From Actinomycetaceae bacterium (GTDB lineage: Bacteria > Actinomycetota > Actinomycetes > Actinomycetales > Actinomycetaceae): a DNA stretch of 52,918 nt. The stretch is from positions 1 to 52,918 of the forward strand of contig JAAYWS010000001.1 in NCBI GenBank assembly GCA_012516575.1. The letters are read 5' to 3'. A program made the position numbers and the translations under genes. The notes beneath the pieces are model-generated. The model saw only the letters and a program-made list of their open reading frames with translations. It made no database searches and was not told where the DNA came from. This document shows, piece after piece, positions 43,029-51,363 of this stretch. Every line of letters starts with the position of its first letter. Within the stretch, counting starts at the first letter, position 1.

Positions 43029-46000
43029 ACCTGCACCTTGGCAACGGCTACCGCGAAATCGCCGGTCTTAACCTCAGATTCCACAGCCAAAGTCTCAGCA
43101 CAGATCATCTCCAAATTCGCCTCAACCGCGGCCAGCTTGTCTTCCGGCACGGTCAAAGTGAGCTTGATCCGGTCAGCCACGTGCAGGTCGTCAGACTTAC
43201 GCTGGTCCTGTACCGCACGCACCACATCTCGGGCGTATCCTTCAGCTTCGAGCTCCGCATCCAGTACGGTATCCAACACCACGAAGGATCCCGACGGTAG
43301 CACGGAAGCAACCGACCCCTCTTCGGCAGTCACCGAAGTAGACAGTTCATACTGCCCCTCCACCAGCACAATCTCCGGCTCGATCAGCATTTTCACGCCG
43401 CCGTCCACGGCCTCCCACTGACCAGCCCGCGCAGCCTTAAACAGCGCCGAAGTGTACCGGCGAATATCGCCCGGAAGTTCACGCGGAAGCACTGCCAAGT
43501 TCGTGGTCACTTCCAAACCAGATTCCTGCGCCGACTGTACCTTGACTTCCTTGACATTTACTTCAGAGGAAACCAGATCGGCGAATCGCTCCAAGTCCAG
43601 ATCGGTGACCACGGTCAACGAGCGCAACGGCTGACGCACGCGCAGCTTATTCGTCTTGCGTAGCGAATGCGCATGCGAAACCACATCGCGCACCTCGTCC
43701 ATAACGGCTACCAAGTCTGCGTCAACTACCGAATCCGGCCAGATCGGCCAGTCGGTCAGGTGCACCGAACGCTCACCAGTCAAACCACGCCAGATCTCTT
43801 CGGTGATCATCGGAAGCAACGGCGCAGCCACCCGCATCAACGTCTCAAGCGCGGTGTACAAGGTGTCGAACGCGGCAAAGTCTTCATTCCAGAAACGATC
43901 GCGCGAAGTGCGCACATACCAGTTCGTCAGCAGATCAATATGTGCCCGGATCTTCGCGGCACCCGCCGGAATATCCAGCCCGTCCAGATCATCGCGAACC
44001 GCATCGGCCAACAGCTTGGTACGCGACAGCAAATACCGGTCCATCACGTCCAGCGCGTCCACAGCCGCAGCATCGTTCACGTCAATTGCCTTGCCAATAT
44101 AGCCGGCACCCTTATTGCACGTTCCCGCGTACAAAGCGTAGAAATACCACGTATTCCACAGCGGCAAAATCACATGCCGCATGGATTCGCGAATGCCTTC
44201 CTCGTTCACCACAAGGTTGCCGCCGCGCAGTACCGGAGAGCTCATAAGCATCCAGCGCACCGCATCCGACCCGTACACCTCGTACATTTCCATCGGGTCC
44301 GGGTAGTTGCGCAGCGACTTGGACGCCTTGCGCCCATCATTGCCAAGCACAATACCGTGCGAAATACACGAGGTGAACGCCGGCTTGTCGAACAGCGCGG
44401 TGGACAGCACGTGCATGGTATAGAACCAGCCACGAGTCTGACCAATGTATTCCACAATAAAGTCGCCCGGGAAATGCGATTCGAACCATTCTTGGTTGTT
44501 GAACGGGTAGTGCTTTTGAGCGTACGGCATGGAACCGGAGTCGAACCAAACATCCAAGATGTCAGTGATCCGGCGCATCGTCGACTTGCCCGTTGGATCG
44601 TCCGGGTTCGGCCGGGTCAGCTCGTCAATATAGGGGCGATGCAAGTTCGGCTCGCCATCCGGTCCTACCGGCAAACGGCCAAAATCCCGCTCCAGCTCAG
44701 CAAAGGAGCCGTACACGTCGATCCGCGGATAGTTTGGATCGTCGGACTTCCACACCGGAATCGGCGTACCCCAGTAACGGTTACGAGAAATCGACCAGTC
44801 GCGCGCGCCCGCGAGCCAGTTGCCGAAAATACCGTCCTTAATATGCTCCGGCTGCCACGTAATCTGCTGGTTGAGCTCAACCATGCGGTCCTTAAACTCG
44901 GTAACAGCCACGAACCACGAGGTCACCGGCTTATAAATCAGCGGCTTGCGGCAACGCCAGCAGTGCGGATAGGAGTGAACGTAAGACTTTTCCTGAACCA
45001 GCACGGCCCGTACGTCTTTCGGACGACGCGCGAGCGGTCCAGTACCATCGCGCAGATCGTTAATAATCGGGCGGTTCACGTCAAAAACGTTTACGCCTTC
45101 ATAATCTGGCGCATTAGCCATCATCTTGCCAGCTGCATCGACGTTTTCTACCACCTTGATATCAGCAGCCGCCAAAACGAACATGTCCTCTTCACCGTAA
45201 GGTGCGATATGGACAAGGCCGGTACCGTCATCGGTTGAGACATAGTCTGCACAACGAATCTGCCACGCGTTCGGGCCAGGGCGTTCATCCTCGCGGGAGA
45301 AGAAATCGAAGATCGGATGGTACTTCTTACCTTCCAGATCCGTACCCTTGTACTGTGCGACAACAACCGGGTCCTCACCAAGTTCCTTCGCATAAGCACC
45401 CACCAGCGCTTTCGCGAGAAGCACCCGCTCACCTGCCAGCGGCCCTTCAGCAACCTCAACAACCACGTAGTCCACGTCCGGACCCACGGCAATCGCCAAG
45501 TTCGATGGCAGCGTCCACGGCGTCGTCGTCCAGATCAGTGCCAGTTCGCCGGACTCCAAGCGCAAGCCCACGGTAACCGTCTGGTCCTGCCGGTCTTGGT
45601 AAACGTCGTCGTCCATCTTCAATTCGTGGTTGGACAGCGGAGTTTGGTCATTCCAACAGTACGGGAGCACCCGGTACCCCTCGTAGACCAGGCCCTTATC
45701 CCACAGTTGCTTGAAGGACCAGATCACGGATTCCATGAAACCTGGGTCGAGCGTCTTGTACCCGTTTTTAAAATCGACCCAGCGAGCCTGCCGGGTGACG
45801 TACTCTTCCCATTCCTTGGTGTAGGTGAGCACCGATTCACGACAGGCGTCGTTGAACTTCTCAATGCCCATCTCTTCGATCTCGGACTTGTCCTCAATCC
45901 CGAGCACCGATTCGGCTTCGAGTTCAGCGGGCAGGCCGTGGGTGTCCCAGCCGAAAACGCGGTCGACCTTCTTGCCGCGTTGGGTCTGGTAGCGGGCAAC

Positions 46001-46237
46001 TAAGTCCTTGACATAACCGGTGAGCAGGTGGCCGTAGTGCGGCAGACCGTTAGCGAAGGGCGGGCCGTCGTAGAAAACAAACTCTTCCCCGGTGCGCTGA
46101 TCAATCGAAGCTTGGAAGGTATCGTCCTTGGCCCAGTAGTCAATAATGTCTTCTTCGAGCTGGGGGAAATTCGGGGACGCGACAACGTCTTCCGCGCGAT
46201 GCAACGGGTAACGGCGGGAAGCGGACTGCTCAGCCAT
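43025..46237 (-). CDS. ileS: Isoleucyl-tRNA synthetase
   Basis: IleS charges tRNA-Ile. The start is the ATG of [14 protein letters not shown], preceded by GAGGAGAACT; a longer upstream frame crosses the T-box and is rejected. The 1070-residue protein has [18 protein letters not shown] (the HIGH-like GHLLTG), editing-domain motifs ([11 protein letters not shown]), [25 protein letters not shown] (KMSKS-type) and a C-terminal anticodon-binding region. It lacks an obvious C-terminal zinc Cys set, like actinobacterial type 2 IleS. Its stop overlaps the folC start. Expression is predicted to be tRNA-Ile responsive through the upstream T-box. Confidence 0.96.
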   Translation of the reverse strand: MAEQSASRRYPLHRAEDVVASPNFPQLEEDIIDYWAKDDTFQASIDQRTGEEFVFYDGPPFANGLPHYGHLLTGYVKDLVARYQTQRGKKVDRVFGWDTHGLPAELEAESVLGIEDKSEIEEMGIEKFNDACRESVLTYTKEWEEYVTRQARWVDFKNGYKTLDPGFMESVIWSFKQLWDKGLVYEGYRVLPYCWNDQTPLSNHELKMDDDVYQDRQDQTVTVGLRLESGELALIWTTTPWTLPSNLAIAVGPDVDYVVVEVAEGPLAGERVLLAKALVGAYAKELGEDPVVVAQYKGTDLEGKKYHPIFDFFSREDERPGPNAWQIRCADYVSTDDGTGLVHIAPYGEEDMFVLAAADIKVVENVDAAGKMMANAPDYEGVNVFDVNRPIINDLRDGTGPLARRPKDVRAVLVQEKSYVHSYPHCWRCRKPLIYKPVTSWFVAVTEFKDRMVELNQQITWQPEHIKDGIFGNWLAGARDWSISRNRYWGTPIPVWKSDDPNYPRIDVYGSFAELERDFGRLPVGPDGEPNLHRPYIDELTRPNPDDPTGKSTMRRITDILDVWFDSGSMPYAQKHYPFNNQEWFESHFPGDFIVEYIGQTRGWFYTMHVLSTALFDKPAFTSCISHGIVLGNDGRKASKSLRNYPDPMEMYEVYGSDAVRWMLMSSPVLRGGNLVVNEEGIRESMRHVILPLWNTWYFYALYAGTCNKGAGYIGKAIDVNDAAAVDALDVMDRYLLSRTKLLADAVRDDLDGLDIPAGAAKIRAHIDLLTNWYVRTSRDRFWNEDFAAFDTLYTALETLMRVAAPLLPMITEEIWRGLTGERSVHLTDWPIWPDSVVDADLVAVMDEVRDVVSHAHSLRKTNKLRVRQPLRSLTVVTDLDLERFADLVSSEVNVKEVKVQSAQESGLEVTTNLAVLPRELPGDIRRYTSALFKAARAGQWEAVDGGVKMLIEPEIVLVEGQYELSTSVTAEEGSVASVLPSGSFVVLDTVLDAELEAEGYARDVVRAVQDQRKSDDLHVADRIKLTLTVPEDKLAAVEANLEMICAETLAVESEVKTGDFAVAVAKVQV

Positions 46238-46460
46238 AGTTCTCCTCATTGTGGGAGAGCCCGAGGGGTAGCCCGCAAGCCCTCCAGTTTTACTGCAGTT
46301 TTGGGGCGAGGGCGATTTGCACCGCGGTACCACCTCGCTTGCTGGCGAGCGCCAGCCGCTTATTGGGGACGATAACGGGTCCATCCGTTCGGTTCTACTG
46401 AGCGTACGCTGTTCTTCCGAAAGCTCCCCGGTGATAGCCGGATCATAGCCAGAGTCCATG
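46238..46460 (-). promoter_or_regulatory. T-box riboswitch of ileS, translational type
   Basis: The leader has the T-box core TGGTACCGCGGTG (about 46321-46333 on the plus map; minus strand). Upstream, GGCTATCACCGGGGAGC carries an ATC codon (46433-46435) in the position of the specifier loop, matching isoleucine and the actinobacterial ileS T-boxes with reduced Stem I. There is no T-run terminator. Instead TCTCC can pair with the GGAGA of the ribosome site (TCTCCCACAATGAGGAGAACTATG region), so uncharged tRNA-Ile would free the site. This is a translation-level switch by structure and context. Confidence 0.85.
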
Positions 46461-46613
46461 GTACCTAAGTCACGCGTCTTGCCGCCATTTCGTCCGCGTG
46501 AGATTGGCCGCGCTTTGCGAGGCGACATGCAGATATTATTAGACGAACTAATGAATAGAGCCCTGTCCTATTAAAATTTTGCAACAGCTTAGTATTCAAG
46601 ATTGGCTTGAAAA
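46461..46613 (+). promoter_or_regulatory. Intergenic region upstream of the GDPD gene
   Basis: About 150 nt between the start of the ileS leader and the GDPD start. It must hold the minus-strand ileS promoter and the plus-strand GDPD promoter, both unassigned. AT-rich stretches (for example around 46570-46580) fit -10 regions, but no convincing -35/-10 pair stands out. Confidence 0.25.
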
Positions 46614-47435
46614 ATGACTGATCAGACACCACTCATTTTCGCTCACCGTGGGCTTAATCGAGTCGCTCCGGAAAATACTATGGCCGCTTTTCGAGCCGCA
46701 TATAATGCCGGCGTCCAGTGGCTCGAAATTGATGTGGACATTCTTGGGGATGGCACCGCGATTATTATTCACGACTCCACACTGAACCGCACCACCAACC
46801 TCACCGGCTCTTACAACGAGCTCACCAGTGATGACCTCACGCGCATTGACGCGGGCTCTTGGTTTTCCCCCGACTTCGTTGGCGAACCGCTCCCGACGCT
46901 ACGGGCCGTCGTTGATTTCGCGAACGTTACCGGGGTCAATCTCAATATCGAGGTCAAGGCGAATACTGCCGGCGCTGCCGCCACCCGCAGGCTCGTTGAT
47001 ACAGTCGTGGCAGAAATTGGGCGGCTAAAACACAGCCGCGTTATTCTTTCATCGTTTTCGTTGCTCACTCTTGAGCTGTTACGCCAGCGCGCTCCCAAGA
47101 TTCCCCGGGCATGCCTGTTTGAAGAACACACCCTCGGAGAAGATTGGCGTTCTATTGCGGAACTTTTAGAGGTGACCTTTATTCACCCGGACGACGCCGG
47201 ACTGACGGAGAACACCGTCCGCCAGATTCGCACCGCTGGTTACGGGGTTAACGTGTGGACGGTTAACGACCGCGAGCGCGCCCAAACTTTATTTAACTGG
47301 GGTGCTACCGGCGTGTTTACCGACGTCGCCGACCAGTTCCTTGCGCCGGGAACCTTTGTTATGCCAGATGATTTCGGGACGCCAAGCGCGCCCGGTGCGC
47401 CGGGAACCTTTGTTATGCCGGGCGCCGGAAAATAA
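46614..47435 (+). CDS. Glycerophosphodiester phosphodiesterase family protein
   Basis: GDPDs release glycerol-3-phosphate from phospholipid headgroups. The 273-residue protein has the active-site motif HRGLNRVAPENT near the N-terminus, WLEIDVD with metal ligands, HDSTLNRTTN, LNIEVKAN and late NVWTVNDRE. No signal peptide is seen, so it is probably cytoplasmic. The C-terminus has a repeated GTFVMP, coded by a 24-bp direct repeat (47342-47365 and 47396-47419). The last 23 nt overlap the end of the convergent GNAT gene. Confidence 0.88.
   Translation: MTDQTPLIFAHRGLNRVAPENTMAAFRAAYNAGVQWLEIDVDILGDGTAIIIHDSTLNRTTNLTGSYNELTSDDLTRIDAGSWFSPDFVGEPLPTLRAVVDFANVTGVNLNIEVKANTAGAAATRRLVDTVVAEIGRLKHSRVILSSFSLLTLELLRQRAPKIPRACLFEEHTLGEDWRSIAELLEVTFIHPDDAGLTENTVRQIRTAGYGVNVWTVNDRERAQTLFNWGATGVFTDVADQFLAPGTFVMPDDFGTPSAPGAPGTFVMPGAGK
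47342..47419. repeat. 24-bp direct repeat at the GDPD/GNAT 3' ends
   Basis: A perfect 24-bp unit occurs at 47342-47365 and 47396-47419, 54 nt (18 codons) apart. On the plus strand it encodes the C-terminal GTFVMP twice. On the minus strand the second copy contains the GNAT stop codon and the first copy contains the same stop sequence downstream. Confidence 0.9.
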
Positions 47436-47952
47436 ATTCGCGGTCGCGGGTATTGCCCACTACGAAATAATATTCCCCGGCCTTGCTAAAACCATAGCTA
47501 TGATACAGCCGCTGGGCACCGAGGTTTTCTGACCATACACCGAGCCACAGTGTGCGCGGGCCGGTGCGCAATAACCAGTTTATTGCCAGCTCCATCATGA
47601 CATGACCCCACCCTTGCCCTTGATGGGACTGCAAAATATATAAGCGTTTTACTTCCCCGTCGTCTTCAGTAACGTCGGAATGCGGAAGCGAACACGGCCC
47701 GGCAAGCACGTAGCCCACGGCTTGCCCACCATCTTCAAGCAACCAGATTCCGTATTCCGGGTCAGTCAGTAACTGCCGATGTTCTTCGAGCTGATACGCG
47801 CTGGTGAGGAAACTGTCTAAATCTTCGGGCGGATAACCGTCCCCGAATGTTTCGGTAAAAGTGCGGATGGACAGGTCAACGAGGATTTCGGCGTCGTCCA
47901 TTTCAGCGCGCCGCAACACCATGTTCTCATTGCGCCCGTAGGAAGCGCTCAC
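47413..47952 (-). CDS. GNAT family N-acetyltransferase
   Basis: The 179-residue protein has GNAT motifs: LRRAEMDDAEILVDLSIRTF at the start, AVGYVLAG, VKRLYILQSHQGQGWG (acetyl-CoA loop, QGQGWG) and LGAQRLYHSYGFSKAGEYYFVV near the end. Its substrate is unknown. It starts in a 4-nt overlap with the lipoprotein gene and overlaps the convergent GDPD gene by 23 nt at its stop. Confidence 0.88.
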   Translation of the reverse strand: MSASYGRNENMVLRRAEMDDAEILVDLSIRTFTETFGDGYPPEDLDSFLTSAYQLEEHRQLLTDPEYGIWLLEDGGQAVGYVLAGPCSLPHSDVTEDDGEVKRLYILQSHQGQGWGHVMMELAINWLLRTGPRTLWLGVWSENLGAQRLYHSYGFSKAGEYYFVVGNTRDREFIFRRPA

Positions 47953-48599
47953 TCAGTGGCCTCATCCGTAGGCTCAGCCGCCTGCGGCGAAGAAACCCGC
48001 GTTTCTAAAGCCCACGCCTGCATTTCTTGGAGGCGAGCTGAATCCGGAGCATTCAAAGTCAGCTCGTAAGCCCGCCCGTCATAATCGAAAGCGTAAATAG
48101 TCGATACGCCTGAACCGCCTGACACCGACAGTTGAATGGCTTTAACTGAACCAAATTCAACGGTGGTCACAAAGGTTGCCGACGCCGCACCAAGATTACC
48201 GCTGTCGTTAAGGGCTTTAGCATACTGCCCGCCATCAGCAATAAGGCCTGAAACACCCGGCGAGGTTAAGACGAATGAAGCCTCTCCGGCGTCGTCCGCA
48301 TAACGGAAAATAACATGGCCTTCTCCGCCAGTTGTTTCGGAGTATCCCAGCGGCACTTCAAGGTATAGTCCGCCAGCTTCAAGCATGATGGAGTTTTCCC
48401 CTGTGGTAGCCGTGAAATCGGACAGAATCAGCGCCCGGTCCGGATCTTCAGCCGGCGTTTCTTCCTCGGCTGGTTCTGGAGCTTCTTCGGTGATCTGAAC
48501 CGTCGTCGTCTCTACCGGAGCCGCATCCTTATCCACTGCACAACCCGTTAGGGCAAGCAGTCCGATGCTCACTCCGCCGATTATTTTCGTTACGCGCAC
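47949..48599 (-). CDS. Uncharacterised lipoprotein
   Basis: The 216-residue protein starts with a lipoprotein signal ending in LTGC (Cys20), an acidic Thr/Glu/Pro linker (about 28-55) and a beta-rich domain (about 58-200, for example SGVSTIYAFDYDGRAYELTLN). I recognise no domain. It is upstream of and overlaps the GNAT gene, so the two are co-expressed. Probably attached to the outer face of the membrane. Confidence 0.8.
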   Translation of the reverse strand: MRVTKIIGGVSIGLLALTGCAVDKDAAPVETTTVQITEEAPEPAEEETPAEDPDRALILSDFTATTGENSIMLEAGGLYLEVPLGYSETTGGEGHVIFRYADDAGEASFVLTSPGVSGLIADGGQYAKALNDSGNLGAASATFVTTVEFGSVKAIQLSVSGGSGVSTIYAFDYDGRAYELTLNAPDSARLQEMQAWALETRVSSPQAAEPTDEATE

Positions 48600-48692
48600 G
48601 ATTCCTCCTAGGCTACGCCGCCACAGACACTAGGCCACCGCGAACAGTCTAACGCGGTGAACAGCCATGTTGACATATCTCAAGGCCGCGCC

Positions 48693-48735
48693 TTTGAATC
48701 TCACAAACGTCCGAGTTTGAATCTCACAAACGTCC
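48693..48735. repeat. 20-bp direct repeat across the MaoC gene stop
   Basis: TTTGAATCTCACAAACGTCC occurs at 48693-48712 and again at 48716-48735, a period of 23 nt. The second copy contains the stop codon (TCA at 48724-48726, read as TGA) of the large MaoC-like gene, and the first copy carries the same TGA 23 nt downstream. Confidence 0.9.
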
Positions 48736-51033
48736 CAACCGCCGCATATACTGCCCGGAACCCAGTAGCACGGCTTTGGTCATCAAAGTGTTCGGCTCTT
48801 CCGGGGCCGTCCATATTCCCGAAGATACCCCGTTGCGAACCAAGAAATCAGCCGACGGTTGCGTTCCTTGACGCCAGTCATGGATGTCGGCAATCAGCAG
48901 TGCGCCCATCACAGTTGTGGCGGTGTCGACATCAAAAGCGTGGATTCCCATTTTTTCCATCCCGGCATAGGCCACGCGCAGGGTGCGCGAGTTGAGTACC
49001 GAATGGGTTTTGGTCATGGGTGCAACATTATAGGAAATGCCCTTCCCTTGCGCCCAGCGTTGCGTTGCCCGCCAACGCCCAATGCGTTTCGCCGCCACAT
49101 AATTTGGGCCTTGGAGCTCAAGCAATCCATTAAACACCCCGTTTACGATTGCCGGTTTACGACGACGCAGCGGCAGTTGTAACTTATTTGCCGGTTCGTT
49201 CGTCATTCCTTCACACAGGTATGCATCCGTAGGCGTCCCAAAATAGGCGGTGAGAATATCGCGGTTGGCACCTACCAGCCGCATCACAGTGTCTGCGCCA
49301 AGGCTAGCGGTTAAGAAACGTGCGCCACGGGCGTACAACGTATCGAGGACGACGTCGACGCCTGCATCGAGTAGCCAAGCTGCGGTTGCTCCCGGGTTTT
49401 TTACAAGGTCGCCTGCTTCTTCCGGGCTGAGGATAAGCGTGCCCGCTGACGAGGCCGCAAGATCAATAATCTCCTTCCGGCGTCGTGAAGATGGACGTAT
49501 GACGCCGTACACGGTCGCACCGCGGTCAAGCAAGAAACGTAAGGGTGCCATTTCTGCGCCGACGCCGAGAATCCCAATTTTAAGCTCGCTCAGGTCGAGG
49601 AGCTGCGGATTTGCGGCGAGGTGGCTCAGGCGTTTGGCTGCTCCGGGGGTGAGCACCCCGGCATCCTGCCACCGTTTCAGCTGGTCGATAAGGGTCTGTC
49701 CGGTCAGTTCGTTGTCACAATAGGGAACGACTAGATCCGCAGACGGGACTCCCGCACCGGTTATCCGCTCGCCTTGCGGCACCGGATACTTAGGCAAGGT
49801 AATCTCCCCGAGCAGGGTACCGTCGTTCGTGAATATTTCCTGCTCTAAATAAGCTAATCCGGCGTTTGCTACCGCTACTCCGCGGCTGGGCGCGTCAATG
49901 GCGGTGAGCGCGGTAAACGCACTGCGGTATTCTTTACGCCAATGCGGTTGTGCGTTGGCAATAGCGGCTTGCACGATCACGTCTTTTCCGGCCGCCGCCC
50001 GTAGCATACCGGTGGTAACCGCCGTTGAGGTCACCCGGCCTTGAATCCTAGGTAGGGTTATTTCGGTTGGCGCGGTTACTGCCAGCGAGGAGCGCACTGC
50101 TTTTGCACTCGCCCGGGAACGCGCAGAGATAGTTGCGTGAATCAGATCGCGCCCGGTGCGTTTTTCAATAATCGCTACGTGCTGGTCTCCTACCAGAAAG
50201 TCTTCATGGTCAAGGGCCACTAATTCGACGGTGTTTGGCAGTAAAAGCGGGGCACGGAAATAGGTTGCTCCGGCAACCGGTTGGGTACCGTCCACCCCGG
50301 TTTGTGCGTGAATAAATGCTTCCATTGCCGCACCGTGAATAATCGCTCGTTTATATCCGAAAGCCCGGGCACTGAACTTCGACAAGTGGATGGGGTTAAT
50401 ATCTCCGGAAATCTTCGCCCATGTTCGTCCCGCATTTGCAGGGAGCACCCGAGTCGCGAGCGCCGGAGCCTGCCCGGTATTAAGCGAACCGGCGTCATTG
50501 GTCCCTAAAACGCTACGTAAATCAGGGGCAGGCGGCATATCTACAAGAAGACCAGCCGGAAAAACGTCCTGCGTGAGGTGCGCTGGTGGGAGCTTCGTTT
50601 TCGCAGCCACGTATCGGGCGACTTCCACATAAGCAATATCGTCCCCATCTGCGACAACCGAGGTCACATCGATTTCGACGCGCCCGGCGTCGTCCACCTG
50701 AAAAGCGCTCACTTGGGTACGAATCGTAAACGGCTCATCGATCGGAATCGCTTGGAAAAGTTGCCAGCGTTGCGAGTCGTGGACGAGCCCAATGGGGCGA
50801 ACCGGCAGATGTGGGTCGTTGAGAATCTTTAGCGTGTTAGTGAAACAGGCGTTGTGGATCAGCGCTGGAGGAACCCACGGGTGGATGTGCGACCCCACGA
50901 ACTCATGAAACTTCTTGGCAGTTTCGCTTGTCACAAGGTCACGCGTTTCGATAGCAGCAATATCATTCAACGAATTGACTCGCGTGGCGCGTACCCGCTT
51001 TGTTATTGCCCCCAGATACGCTGTTCGATCCAT
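48724..51033 (-). CDS. MaoC-like (double hotdog) dehydratase fused to a Rossmann-like domain
   Basis: The 769-residue protein starts at the ATG after GAGGAGGGCGGTT. Residues about 1-310 look like a double-hotdog dehydratase of the HtdX/MaoC type: an N-terminal half with PVRPIGLVHDSQRWQLF, and a catalytic half with KISGDINPIHLSKF (D and H of the hydratase motif) and RAIIHGAAMEAF. Residues about 480-640 resemble an NAD(P)-binding Rossmann domain (KIGILGVGAEMAPLRFLL, GATVYGV). The last 130 residues are unassigned (MTKTHSVLN, VMGALLIADIHDW). A fatty-acid or polyketide-type role is suggested. The arrangement is unusual; no membrane segments are seen. Confidence 0.75.
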   Translation of the reverse strand: MDRTAYLGAITKRVRATRVNSLNDIAAIETRDLVTSETAKKFHEFVGSHIHPWVPPALIHNACFTNTLKILNDPHLPVRPIGLVHDSQRWQLFQAIPIDEPFTIRTQVSAFQVDDAGRVEIDVTSVVADGDDIAYVEVARYVAAKTKLPPAHLTQDVFPAGLLVDMPPAPDLRSVLGTNDAGSLNTGQAPALATRVLPANAGRTWAKISGDINPIHLSKFSARAFGYKRAIIHGAAMEAFIHAQTGVDGTQPVAGATYFRAPLLLPNTVELVALDHEDFLVGDQHVAIIEKRTGRDLIHATISARSRASAKAVRSSLAVTAPTEITLPRIQGRVTSTAVTTGMLRAAAGKDVIVQAAIANAQPHWRKEYRSAFTALTAIDAPSRGVAVANAGLAYLEQEIFTNDGTLLGEITLPKYPVPQGERITGAGVPSADLVVPYCDNELTGQTLIDQLKRWQDAGVLTPGAAKRLSHLAANPQLLDLSELKIGILGVGAEMAPLRFLLDRGATVYGVIRPSSRRRKEIIDLAASSAGTLILSPEEAGDLVKNPGATAAWLLDAGVDVVLDTLYARGARFLTASLGADTVMRLVGANRDILTAYFGTPTDAYLCEGMTNEPANKLQLPLRRRKPAIVNGVFNGLLELQGPNYVAAKRIGRWRATQRWAQGKGISYNVAPMTKTHSVLNSRTLRVAYAGMEKMGIHAFDVDTATTVMGALLIADIHDWRQGTQPSADFLVRNGVSSGIWTAPEEPNTLMTKAVLLGSGQYMRRLGRL

Positions 51034-51060
51034 AACCGCCCTCCTCATATTGTTAGAGAC

Positions 51061-51076
51061 CAGTCTAGTCAGACTG
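51061..51076. promoter_or_regulatory. Inverted repeat upstream of the MaoC gene
   Basis: CAGTCT and AGACTG are exact 6-nt arms with a 4-nt AGTC spacer, 28 nt before the MaoC start codon. Its size and place suit a dimeric repressor binding near the promoter. No regulator gene lies close by, so the call rests on symmetry only. Confidence 0.4.
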
Positions 51077-51287
51077 CCCGCCCGCTGTGCTGATACAGGA
51101 AGAAAGAGAATCGTGACCCCAGCTCTAATTACGATTACCGCCCACTTTTGAGAAACAACACGGCAAGAAAAGTAAAGCGGATAACAGTCTCAAAAACTAT
51201 CAGTACCGCAAAACACCAGTACCGTTATTATAGCCTTATTGTATTCGACAAATCGGAAGGAAGCGGACAAAATCTACACGTTACACG

Positions 51288-51296
51288 CCCCCCCCC
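51288..51296. repeat. Nine-C homopolymer upstream of the surface protein gene
   Basis: Nine C in a row, flanked by G and A, 68 nt upstream of the surface protein ATG. It is the longest homopolymer I noticed in the window. Such tracts can slip during replication and shift promoter spacing or an upstream frame. Confidence 0.8.
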
Positions 51297-51363
51297 ACTG
51301 GCGAATAACATTCATTGTTTCCTTCCTTTACGCATTCATTTTGCATCACACATGAGAGATATT

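Larger units (their letters stand above)
51034..51363. promoter_or_regulatory. Divergent region between the MaoC gene and the surface protein gene
   Basis: This 330-nt region contains CAGTCT-AGTC-AGACTG (51061-51076), a clean 6-bp-arm inverted repeat that could be a repressor site for the MaoC gene; CAGTACCG twice, 16 nt apart, near 51200-51230; and a run of nine C (51288-51296) 68 nt before the surface protein start. An open frame in phase with the surface gene crosses the whole region without a good ribosome site before it. Confidence 0.45.

Noticed and set aside
43667..45238. Long open frame (523 residues) opposite ileS
   Set aside because: Complement of the ileS coding frame; high Arg/His content typical of antisense frames and no family motif.
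46238..46528. Upstream extension of ileS by 97 residues
   Set aside because: It would translate the T-box leader; the ATG after GAGGAGAACT fits better.
51148..51363. Upstream extension of the surface protein by 72 residues
   Set aside because: Would bury the signal peptide; no ribosome site before the distal start. The frame is kept in mind only for the C9 tract idea.
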